DNA of 5,561 bases from Spirochaetales bacterium (GTDB lineage Bacteria > Spirochaetota > Spirochaetia > DSM-27196 > PWMO01): contig SKLB01000280.1 of assembly GCA_007123465.1 (NCBI GenBank), forward strand, positions 1 through 5,561. The letters are read 5' to 3'. Shown here piece after piece: positions 1 through 5,561 of this stretch (position 1 is its first letter; each line of letters begins with the position of its first letter). Below the pieces are notes generated by a model, which was not told the DNA's origin, did not search any database, and saw nothing but the letters and a program-made list of their open reading frames with translations. The position numbers were made by a program, and so were the translations under genes.

Positions 1-1670
1 AGCGTGCGTCGATAGTCATCGATCTTGCGCTGCAGGGCCTGGTTTTCCTCGTTTCGCTGTGCTATCTCTTCGCGTGCCTGTCTGACGCCGCGGCGCAACT
101 GCTGCACGCGCTCATCCATCTCGCGTTTGCGCGTAATGATGCCTTCGGGTGCCAGGAATTCATCCAGGAACGCCGGAGTGACGTCTCGATAGCGTGCAAA
201 CAGATCGCGTACCTGGCGTACCTCACCCGCCGCGGACTCAAGCGTTGCGGCGGTTGAATCGAGTACCGTGCGAGCAGCGGCGGGATCGTGCTGCCGCAGC
301 GCTGTTGCGTCTTTGAGCAACGCGGACTTGCCCTCGAGCTGCAGCGACAGCCGCGACAGTGCCTCGCCGATGGAACCTTCGAGTTGCTCGCGATCGCGTG
401 CAGTGTAACCACTCTCCCTGAGTTTCCGGTCGAGTTCCTCGACAATGTCATCGGTGACAACGCGCAGCTCTTCCTGCACGCTCTCCTCCTGCTGCTCACA
501 GCTGTCGATCTCGCTGTTCTTGTGCTTGATGGCGTCGGCATTGGCGCTGATACGCGCAGCCGCCGCGTCGATACTCTCCTTGAACGAGGCGATATTGCCG
601 TCGAGTTCGCTGATCTGCTGCCTGAAGTCGAGCTGCTCGCTCTCCTTGCGCTCGATATCCTGTGACAGAACCCCCAGCCGCTCTTCAAGGGCGACTTTGT
701 GTGCCTGCTCGCGTGCCGATTTTTCCTGAATATCGGCGATGCGCTCGCCGAGCATCCGGATCTGGTTGTCGCGGTTATTCTTCTCCAACTCGAGTCCGTA
801 GAGGCGCTTCTGGCCATCCATCAGTCTGGCTTCCATGGTATTGACCAGGTCGAGGTTGCTCTCCAGCGACTCGTTGATGCCGTCTATCTTGCCGCGGATT
901 GCGTCACGCTCGGCGGTCCTGGTTTCCAGTTGTTGACTGCGCTTGTCGCGGTCTTCGAGGCAGCTGCGCAACCGCAGCAGCGCGATGTCGCGCTCGATTT
1001 CAAACATCTGGCTGCGCAGCTCGCGGTAGCGGGCGGTCTTCTCGGCCTGTTTTTTCAGCGAATCGTAACTGCGGCGCACCTCGCCGAGGATACCCTCCAC
1101 CTGACGCATGTTCTCGTCGGTGCGCTCCAGCCTGCGTTCGGCTTCCTTGCCTCTGACCTTGTAGCGCGTGATCATCGCCGCTTCTTCGAATATCGCACGC
1201 CGTTCTTCGGGCTTATTGGAAAGAATCTGGTCTATCTTGCCCTGCTCCATGATCGAGTACGAGCTCTTGCCGATTCCGGTATCGTAGAACAGTTCGCGCA
1301 GCTCTTTCAGCTTGACCGGCGCATTGTTGATCAGGTACTCGCTCTCGCCGGAGCGGTAGAGCCGCCGGCGTACCGATATCTCGGGCACATCGAGGGGCAG
1401 CACGCCGTCATCGTTTTGCAGCATCAGCGTGATTTCGGCAACGTTGACCGCCTTGCGGTTGTCGGTGCCATTGAAGATGACGTCTTCCATGCTGTCGGCA
1501 CGCAGGCTCTTGGTTCCCTGCTCGCCGAGAACCCACTTTATGGCGTCGACAATGTTACTCTTGCCGCAGCCGTTGGGCCCGAGGACGGCGCAGATGCCGT
1601 CGGTGAACTCGACGACGCTGCGGTCGGCAAATGACTTGAATCCGTACAGCTCGATACTCTTAAGAAGCAC
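1..1670 (-). CDS. smc: Chromosome segregation protein SMC, N-terminal part (cut by window edge)
   Basis: This encodes the N-terminal 556 residues of an SMC ATPase, which dimerises and organises and separates the chromosome with ScpA/ScpB. I chose the GTG at 1670 because the protein then opens with the family start KSIELYGFKSFADR, preceded by a purine-rich ribosome site. Visible are Walker A GPNGCGKSN (residues 31-39), VLGEQ just after it, the Q-loop segment EQGKIDQIL (142-150), and the FEEAA.ITRYK block (161-171), where Met166 replaces the usual Gly. From about residue 175 the sequence is Glu/Arg/Gln-rich coiled coil, broken near 495-513 by a short stretch with Pro and aromatic residues, then resuming to the edge. 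The frame is open throughout. Signature motif and Walker B lie in the missing C-terminal half. The glycosyltransferase gene ends 46 bp upstream on the same strand. The family call is secure; total length and hinge type cannot be seen. Confidence 0.96.
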   Translation of the reverse strand, partial: MLLKSIELYGFKSFADRSVVEFTDGICAVLGPNGCGKSNIVDAIKWVLGEQGTKSLRADSMEDVIFNGTDNRKAVNVAEITLMLQNDDGVLPLDVPEISVRRRLYRSGESEYLINNAPVKLKELRELFYDTGIGKSSYSIMEQGKIDQILSNKPEERRAIFEEAAMITRYKVRGKEAERRLERTDENMRQVEGILGEVRRSYDSLKKQAEKTARYRELRSQMFEIERDIALLRLRSCLEDRDKRSQQLETRTAERDAIRGKIDGINESLESNLDLVNTMEARLMDGQKRLYGLELEKNNRDNQIRMLGERIADIQEKSAREQAHKVALEERLGVLSQDIERKESEQLDFRQQISELDGNIASFKESIDAAAARISANADAIKHKNSEIDSCEQQEESVQEELRVVTDDIVEELDRKLRESGYTARDREQLEGSIGEALSRLSLQLEGKSALLKDATALRQHDPAAARTVLDSTAATLESAAGEVRQVRDLFARYRDVTPAFLDEFLAPEGIITRKREMDERVQQLRRGVRQAREEIAQRNEENQALQRKIDDYRRT

Positions 1671-1672
1671 GT

Positions 1673-1681
1673 CCCCTCCCC
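1673..1681 (-). promoter_or_regulatory. Ribosome binding site of smc
   Basis: On the minus strand a GGGGAGGGG run ends two bases before the GTG at 1670; its GGAGG core is four bases from the start. It supports the GTG start, since no ATG gives the conserved SMC opening. Confidence 0.6.
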
Positions 1682-1716
1682 GGTTGAAAAAACTGTATCA
1701 GTCGCTGACCCGGTGG

Positions 1717-2943
1717 TCAAGCGAACTGCCGGGCTCTACGCGAACGGTCAAGGCGCGCTGAGTTCGGCTTTCCGTGCCGATCAGCGAGCCCGCGGTAGCG
1801 CTGATACACTTCGTCGACAACGCTATCCCAGTGCCGATAGATCGTTTCACGCGCCCCCCTGCCGGCGCGAGCGAGTTTCTCGGGATTGTCAGCCAGTTCA
1901 GCGAGCAGGTCGCACAGCGATTGGGCGCTATTATCAATCAGGAACGCGTTTGCGCCGTGTACGGTGTCCTCGGCAGCCGACGAACCGGTGACCAGCACCG
2001 CCGGGCACGAGAACGCCGCTGCCTCGCGCATCACCAGCGGGGCGTTGTCGTAGAGCGATGGAAACAGAAAGAGATTGGCGCGCGCGTAGAGCGGCTTCAG
2101 CCGTGAGCGATCGGTGATCAGGCCCAGAAAACTAACGCGCCTGGCCAGCCCCCGTTTGCGGACCAGCTGCTGCATCTCGTGCGCGGCGTAGCCGGCGCCG
2201 ACAAACAGCATGTGAAAGCGCTGCCCGCGCTGCTGCAGCAGCGCCAGGGCTTCGATTATCAGCCGTACGTTTTTCTCCCAGCGGTGCTGGCCGACAAACA
2301 GATAGAGCGGTTCGCCGCCGTGCAGCGGCAACTCGTTTTGCGCAACCTCACGCCACGTTGCCAGTTCGGCGTCTGTCGGCGCTTCAAGATCGGTGCCGTT
2401 ACCGACTACCTCTACCGGGCCGCAGAAGCCATAGTCGCGCAGCGTTGCGGCTGTGGCCCTGTTGGGTACCCAGACCTGATCTACCTGGCGAAAAAACGGT
2501 ACCATCCGGTGTGCGGCAATATCGGCCAGCCTGGGCGAGGACAGCACCTTGAGGAAGTCTTCGCGATACTTGGAATGAAAGGTGGCCACAATGGGAATGC
2601 CCTGGTGCCGCGCCACTTGCAGCGCCAGTGACCCGGCGACAAACGGCGTGTGCGCGTGTACCAGGTCAAACCTCGTGCGCCGCAGTCGACGCATAAAACG
2701 CGGATCCAACCACGGAAGGCCAATGCGGTAGGGCTTCATCGGTGGGAACGCCAGTGAGCGGTAGCGCTCAACAACGTAGGGCTCGCTATCAACGAAACCC
2801 GGAATTGCCGGTGCCACAACCACGGCGCTGCCGTACTTCTGCTGCAGGCCGCGGGCGTAGTTCTCTACGCAGAGACCTACGCCGTCCATAATTGGTCTGA
2901 AGGTGTCGCTGAACTGACCGATACAGAACGTATGCTCGGTCAT
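1717..2943 (-). CDS. GT4-family glycosyltransferase, probably of a diacylglycerol or envelope lipid type
   Basis: This is a 408-residue GT-B fold, retaining glycosyltransferase of family GT4, expected to move a sugar from a nucleotide-sugar donor at the inner face of the membrane. The start ATG at 2943 is preceded by GGGGA four bases upstream. Seen in order: FSDTFRPIMDGVG (11-23), the acceptor-side glycine loop; FDLVHAHTPF (92-101); a TFHSKY segment (121-126); GNGTD (181-185); FVGQHRWEKN (216-225), with Arg221/Lys224 in the place of the usual phosphate-binding pair; and FPSLYDNAPLVMREAAAF (294-311). In the last, the classic E-x7-E is D-x7-E (Asp299, Glu307). No signal peptide or membrane span is visible. 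The tail (about 387-408) is Arg-rich and could touch acidic lipids. The gene lies 46 bp upstream of smc on the same strand. Relatives include 1,2-diacylglycerol glucosyltransferases, but the acceptor cannot be read from sequence; family is sure, substrate is not. Confidence 0.9.
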   Translation of the reverse strand: MTEHTFCIGQFSDTFRPIMDGVGLCVENYARGLQQKYGSAVVVAPAIPGFVDSEPYVVERYRSLAFPPMKPYRIGLPWLDPRFMRRLRRTRFDLVHAHTPFVAGSLALQVARHQGIPIVATFHSKYREDFLKVLSSPRLADIAAHRMVPFFRQVDQVWVPNRATAATLRDYGFCGPVEVVGNGTDLEAPTDAELATWREVAQNELPLHGGEPLYLFVGQHRWEKNVRLIIEALALLQQRGQRFHMLFVGAGYAAHEMQQLVRKRGLARRVSFLGLITDRSRLKPLYARANLFLFPSLYDNAPLVMREAAAFSCPAVLVTGSSAAEDTVHGANAFLIDNSAQSLCDLLAELADNPEKLARAGRGARETIYRHWDSVVDEVYQRYRGLADRHGKPNSARLDRSRRARQFA

Positions 2944-3003
2944 GTTATCCCCGAGCGTCTTCCGCCTGGGCTCTTGCGCCGGGGTGCAGACCCGCGGTAG
3001 TCT

Positions 3004-3600
3004 GTGGCGGTGAAACGGATCTGCGGAATAGACGAGGCCGGTCGCGGACCGCTTGCGGGGCCGGTCACCGCGGCAGCGGTGCTGTTCGGCTCCGGGGGGC
3101 CGGGCTGTACCCCTGTGGACTCCAAGTCAGTGTCGGGCAGACGCAGGGCGCAGCTGGAGACGGATATCCGCGGTTCAGCGCTTGCCTGGGGTATCGGCTG
3201 GTCGTGGCCCGAAGAAATCGATCTGATCAACATTCACAACGCCTCACTGCTCGCGATGCAGCGCGCCTTCAGCGCGCTGTGTAATGACCTTCAGACCCGA
3301 CTTCCTGGCCGGCCGGCTCAGCGGGTGATTGCTGCAATTGAGATTCAGGTGGACGGCAAGTTCACCCCCGAGTTTGCCCTCCCCTGCCGCGCAATCATCG
3401 GTGGTGACCGAACGGTAGCGGAGATCCAGGCAGCGTCGATTCTTGCCAAAGAGGCGCGCGACCGCTGGATGCGCTGCTACAGCCGCGAGGAACCGCAGTA
3501 CGGTTTTGAGCGCCATGTCGGCTACCCTACCGCCCACCACCGGCGCATGATCGGACTCTACGGAGCATCGCGCATCCAGCGCCGCAGCTTTGCGGTTTAA
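3004..3600 (+). CDS. rnhB: Ribonuclease HII
   Basis: RNase HII cuts RNA in RNA-DNA hybrids and removes single ribonucleotides misplaced in DNA, in the cytoplasm with Mg2+ or Mn2+. The 198-residue product has the usual family length. The four catalytic acids are present: Asp10 and Glu11 in GIDEAGRGPLAGPV, Asp117 in VDGKF, and Asp135 in GGDRTVAEIQAASILAK. DSK (39-41), INIHNASLLAMQRA (75-88) and the late block YGFERHVGYPTAHH (166-179) are also typical, and the protein ends in RRSF close to the terminus, as in E. coli. Start choice is uncertain: GTG 3004 and GTG 3010 are both in frame and neither has a clear Shine-Dalgarno sequence. It diverges from the glycosyltransferase gene with 60 bp between, and converges on the PUR gene with 34 bp between. 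The protein looks intact and active. Confidence 0.96.
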   Translation: MAVKRICGIDEAGRGPLAGPVTAAAVLFGSGGPGCTPVDSKSVSGRRRAQLETDIRGSALAWGIGWSWPEEIDLINIHNASLLAMQRAFSALCNDLQTRLPGRPAQRVIAAIEIQVDGKFTPEFALPCRAIIGGDRTVAEIQAASILAKEARDRWMRCYSREEPQYGFERHVGYPTAHHRRMIGLYGASRIQRRSFAV

Positions 3601-3634
3601 GGATCCGATTGAGCCGGTCATGGCGCTGACGCCG

Positions 3635-3868
3635 TCACTTCTTCTTCAGGAAGGCTATCGCTTTCTCAAACGCCTGGGTGAACGCTTCGACATCTTCTTC
3701 GAACAGCACCACCTGGTGGCGATGGAAATCCCCCTCTCCGTGCTTCTTGCTTTCAACGATGTTGAGGAACAGATCTCCGTTGCGATTCTCTTTGACGTTA
3801 AAAAAATAGGTTCTATTGTCGCTCTGCGTTGTTGCCCGAGTCGAAAAGACCTCTCCGCGAATTCCCAT
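3635..3868 (-). CDS. PUR-domain DNA/RNA-binding protein (DUF3276, BpuR-like)
   Basis: This 77-residue protein is a single PUR repeat, a small beta-sheet-plus-helix fold that binds single-stranded or duplex nucleic acid and works as a dimer. It opens with MGIRGEVFSTR, then has TYFFNVKEN (20-28), DLFLNIVESKK (32-42), HRHQVVLFEED (49-59) and a closing amphipathic helix ending in three lysines. This is the pattern of DUF3276 and of Borrelia BpuR, a regulator that acts on DNA and mRNA. The frame is open further upstream (to 3925), but ATG 3868 is the right start: AAGGA lies eight bases before it, and the PUR fold begins at once. The gene converges with rnhB (34 bp gap) and diverges from the tRNA-Gly gene. 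The family call is strong; targets in this organism are unknown. Confidence 0.88.
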   Translation of the reverse strand: MGIRGEVFSTRATTQSDNRTYFFNVKENRNGDLFLNIVESKKHGEGDFHRHQVVLFEEDVEAFTQAFEKAIAFLKKK

Positions 3869-3876
3869 CGATTGTA

Positions 3877-3881
3877 TCCTT
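3877..3881 (-). promoter_or_regulatory. Ribosome binding site of the PUR-domain gene
   Basis: The minus strand reads AAGGA eight bases before ATG 3868. It decides the start in favour of the 77-residue form over a 96-residue reading from 3925, whose first 19 residues do not resemble the family. Confidence 0.7.
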
Positions 3882-3896
3882 GAACTGACTGTGGTC

Positions 3897-3925
3897 AATC
3901 TACGCAAAAGTAGCCCGTATTGCAA
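3897..3925 (-). promoter_or_regulatory. Candidate sigma-70 promoter of the PUR-domain gene
   Basis: Read on the minus strand, TTGCAA (3925-3920) and TAGATT (3902-3897) are 17 bases apart; each matches four of six consensus bases. Transcription would begin near 3890 and give a leader of about 20 bases ahead of ATG 3868. Placement and spacing are good but matches are modest, and such pairs arise by chance. Confidence 0.35.
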
Positions 3926-3954
3926 GACGAAAGCGACTCAAACCTGCCGCGTTG

Positions 3955-3984
3955 TTGACAGAGCAGCGGGATTCCTGCTATACA
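3955..3984 (+). promoter_or_regulatory. Sigma-70 promoter of tRNA-Gly
   Basis: A perfect -35 box TTGACA (3955-3960) is followed after 18 bases by TATACA (3979-3984, four of six). The expected start, around 3990-3992, lies about six bases before the mature tRNA 5' end, so RNase P would trim a very short leader. No AT-rich UP element is seen upstream. With no terminator or second promoter visible after the tRNA, this promoter may also serve the downstream iron-sulfur gene. Confidence 0.7.
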
Positions 3985-3996
3985 GATTGCACCCAC

Positions 3997-4068
<72 letters not shown>

Positions 4069-4071
4069 CTT

Positions 4072-4091
4072 CTTCAGGCCGCCTTCAGGCG
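4072..4091 (+). repeat. Short direct repeat and small hairpin after the tRNA
   Basis: CTTCAGGC occurs twice (4072-4079 and 4083-4090). The second copy sits in a CGCC-TTCA-GGCG hairpin (4080-4091) with a four-base-pair stem. No T-run follows, so it does not look like a terminator. It could help end-trimming of the tRNA or be chance. Confidence 0.3.
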
Positions 4092-4092
4092 C

Positions 4093-4097
4093 GGAAG
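4093..4097 (+). promoter_or_regulatory. Ribosome binding site of the iron-sulfur protein gene
   Basis: GGAAG lies nine bases before GTG 4107. This favours GTG 4107 over the in-frame TTG at 4098, which abuts the site, and the later TTG 4122 and GTG 4134. It is a modest Shine-Dalgarno match. Confidence 0.45.
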
Positions 4098-4106
4098 TTG
4101 ACCAAC

Positions 4107-5267
4107 GTGCTCTGTGCATGCTTGACTGAACGGGTGCACCGGGTATACCGCCTGCTACAACAACGTCTCGACGAGCTTCCGGTACCGTTTCCCGAAAGCG
4201 TAACCGGCGCGGAGATGCGGCTGCTCGAGGCACTCTTTTCTGAACACGAAGCGCAGATTGCGCTTCATCTCTCGGCAATCCCGGAACCGGTTCAGACGAT
4301 CCATCGCCGTGTTGATCAGCTTGTTCCCGATCAGGCGGCGCTGCGGGCCACACTCAAATCACTCGCCGGGCACGGCGCTATCAACAGCTCGTTGCGCCGC
4401 ATTCGCGGCAGACCGGTGGCGTGCTACGGGCTGGCCCCACTGGTGATCGGGATGTTTGAGTTTCAGGTGAACAGGCTCACGCCGCAGTTTGTCCGCGATT
4501 TTCAGGAGTACTGCGACCACGGCTTCCGGGATTCGGTTGTGGGCGTCCCAACGCCGCAGATGCGAACGGTGCCGCTTGGCACCGCGATCAGTGGTACGCG
4601 TGCGGTGGGATCGTATGACGACATTCGGGCCTACATCCGCAATTCGCCCGGCCCGTTCGCCGTGATGAACTGCGTCTGCCGTCAGGCGGCCGGGCTTATC
4701 GGCGAAGCGTGTACCACGAGTTCGACGCACGAGACGTGTCTTACCATCGGCAGTGCGGCCGGCGCCACCGTTGCCGGAGGTATGGCACGCCGTATCCAGC
4801 GCCAGGAGGTGATCGATATCCTGGACCGCGCGGCACGTGAAGGGCACGTGCTGCAGCCGCAGAACTCACAGGCACCCGGGTTCATCTGTTGCTGTTGCCG
4901 CGACTGCTGCGAGATACTGCGGAACGCGCGTAAGCTCGCTCGACCGTCCGATGCCATAGCCACAACCCATCGTGCAACCGTCGATTCTCCAGCCTGTATC
5001 GAATGCGGCGTGTGTGTACAGCGCTGCCCGATGAATGCAATCGAACTGCGCGGCAGTGTCGCGCTGGTCAACGCTGAGCGCTGCATCGGCTGTGGTGCCT
5101 GTGTTACAACCTGCCCCACGACTGCCATAGAGCTTGTGCGACGCGGTGACGCGCGCGTACCGCCAAAAACCACAAACGCAATGTACCTCAAGATGCTCCG
5201 CGACCGGTTCGGGATCGCCGGGCTTGTCCGCGCCGGCCTGCGTCGGGTCCTCGGCCGCAAGGTGTAG
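4107..5267 (+). CDS. Multi-cluster ferredoxin with winged-helix-like N-terminus
   Basis: This is a 386-residue cytoplasmic iron-sulfur protein of the family that joins a MarR-like winged-helix region to C-terminal ferredoxin modules; its role is probably electron transfer, partner unknown. The first ~35 residues are helical. Residues about 36-110 look like the degenerate winged helix of this family (ALFSEHEAQIALHLS; LRATLKSLAGHGAI; ending YGLAPLVIGMFEF). Then come two cysteine groups: C189-x-C191-x10-C202-x8-C211, and a dense CCCCRDCC at 261-268. Last are two classic [4Fe-4S] motifs, CIECGVCVQRCP (297-308) and CIGCGACVTTCP (326-337), and a basic tail. GTG 4107 is chosen from the GGAAG before it. 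The frame stays open back beyond 3816, but those codons cover the tRNA and its promoter and cannot be the real N-terminus. It starts 38 bp after the tRNA and converges on hypB with four bases between. Family fit is strong; a redox link to hydrogenase is inference from position only. Confidence 0.85.
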   Translation: MLCACLTERVHRVYRLLQQRLDELPVPFPESVTGAEMRLLEALFSEHEAQIALHLSAIPEPVQTIHRRVDQLVPDQAALRATLKSLAGHGAINSSLRRIRGRPVACYGLAPLVIGMFEFQVNRLTPQFVRDFQEYCDHGFRDSVVGVPTPQMRTVPLGTAISGTRAVGSYDDIRAYIRNSPGPFAVMNCVCRQAAGLIGEACTTSSTHETCLTIGSAAGATVAGGMARRIQRQEVIDILDRAAREGHVLQPQNSQAPGFICCCCRDCCEILRNARKLARPSDAIATTHRATVDSPACIECGVCVQRCPMNAIELRGSVALVNAERCIGCGACVTTCPTTAIELVRRGDARVPPKTTNAMYLKMLRDRFGIAGLVRAGLRRVLGRKV

Positions 5268-5271
5268 CAGC

Positions 5272-5561
5272 CTATCTGTTACTTTGTGCCGATTCAATCC
5301 GCTCTCTGAGCCACGCGACCCACCGGTCGACTCCCGCTGCGCTCTTGCACGAAACCGGGAAGATCGGCATTCCCTGTTTGAGCGTTGCAACTCGTTGCCG
5401 GAAGGCCTGCACGTCAAAATCAGCAATTGCCAGGTAATCCGTTTTGTTGAGAATGATCGCGTCGGCGTAGCGGAACATGAGCGGGTACTTGAGCGGCTTG
5501 TCATCACCCTCTGGAACGCTGAGGATTGCCACGTTGAGGTGTGCGCCGGTCTCGGATTGGG
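5272..5561 (-). CDS. hypB: Hydrogenase nickel incorporation GTPase HypB, C-terminal part (cut by window edge)
   Basis: HypB is a SIMIBI-class GTPase that works with HypA to load nickel into [NiFe]-hydrogenase in the cytoplasm. Ninety-five C-terminal residues are visible and the frame continues past the right edge. The first visible residues are QSETGAHLNVAILSV, followed by the hallmark EGDDKPLKYPLMFR, the guanine-specificity motif NKTD inside AIILNKTDYL, and SCKSAAGVDRW, which holds the G5-like element. The frame ends at the TAG at 5274-5272. The Walker A loop, switch regions and any His-rich N-terminal nickel store lie outside the window. GTG 5532 lies inside the protein and is not a start, since conserved HypB sequence continues upstream of it. 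The gene points towards the ferredoxin gene with a four-base gap. It implies that the organism makes a [NiFe]-hydrogenase; hypA and structural genes would be off to the right or elsewhere. Confidence 0.93.
   Translation of the reverse strand, partial: QSETGAHLNVAILSVPEGDDKPLKYPLMFRYADAIILNKTDYLAIADFDVQAFRQRVATLKQGMPIFPVSCKSAAGVDRWVAWLRERIESAQSNR

Noticed and set aside
288..1634. Long plus-strand open frames (for example 288-665 and 699-1634) opposite smc
   Set aside because: They lie antisense to an unmistakable SMC frame, have no recognisable motif, and are expected from GC-rich codon use on the other strand.
1671..1716. Weak hairpin (TCAG-CGA-CTGA) followed by six T on the minus strand between the glycosyltransferase and smc
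   Set aside because: The stem is only four pairs and is separated from the T-run by several bases; too weak to call a terminator. At most it could reduce read-through.
2944..3003. Promoters in the 60-bp gap between the divergent glycosyltransferase and rnhB
   Set aside because: No -35/-10 pair with acceptable matches and spacing is visible on either strand; promoters may lie inside the neighbouring coding regions.
3620..3635. ATGGCG-CTGA-CGCCGT hairpin between the convergent rnhB and PUR genes as a two-way terminator
   Set aside because: Six pairs including a G-T, with no T-run on either strand, and it touches the PUR stop codon. The location fits but the structure is not convincing.

Overview
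The window reads as ordinary chromosomal DNA from a GC-rich bacterium, most likely a spirochaete of the free-living Spirochaeta/Alkalispirochaeta type. The main reasons are a short PUR-domain protein (DUF3276, the family of Borrelia BpuR) beside rnhB and smc, an SMC opening typical of spirochaetes, and no mobile or phage genes. From memory, Borrelia burgdorferi carries an SMC-like gene, rnhB and the PUR gene in the same neighbourhood (BB0045-BB0047). This could not be checked here.

Layout from left to right. Bases 1-1670 (minus) hold the N-terminal 556 residues of an SMC chromosome-segregation ATPase, cut by the window edge. Upstream of it on the same strand, separated by 46 bp, is a complete GT4-type glycosyltransferase (1717-2943), so the two probably form one transcription unit. 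Divergent from them is rnhB, ribonuclease HII (3004-3600, plus). Convergent with rnhB is a 77-residue PUR-domain nucleic-acid-binding protein (3635-3868, minus). The interval 3869-4106 holds back-to-back promoters and a tRNA-Gly(TCC) gene (3997-4068, plus). Only 38 bp after the tRNA starts a 386-residue iron-sulfur protein with a winged-helix-like N-terminus and two C-terminal [4Fe-4S] ferredoxin motifs (4107-5267, plus). It meets, tail to tail with a 4-bp gap, the C-terminal end of hypB, a nickel-insertion GTPase for [NiFe]-hydrogenase (5272-5561, minus, cut by the right edge).

The genes fall into two themes. The left and centre concern chromosome and nucleic-acid upkeep (SMC, RNase HII, PUR protein), with a lipid or envelope glycosyltransferase placed among them. 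The right end concerns redox and hydrogen metabolism (multi-cluster ferredoxin, HypB).

I found no convincing new defence, mobile or RNA system. The points most worth a second look are the SMC coiled coil running on where a canonical hinge should begin, the tRNA lying inside a long open frame that could mislead gene calling, the probable tRNA-ferredoxin co-transcript, and the cysteine-dense middle of the ferredoxin.
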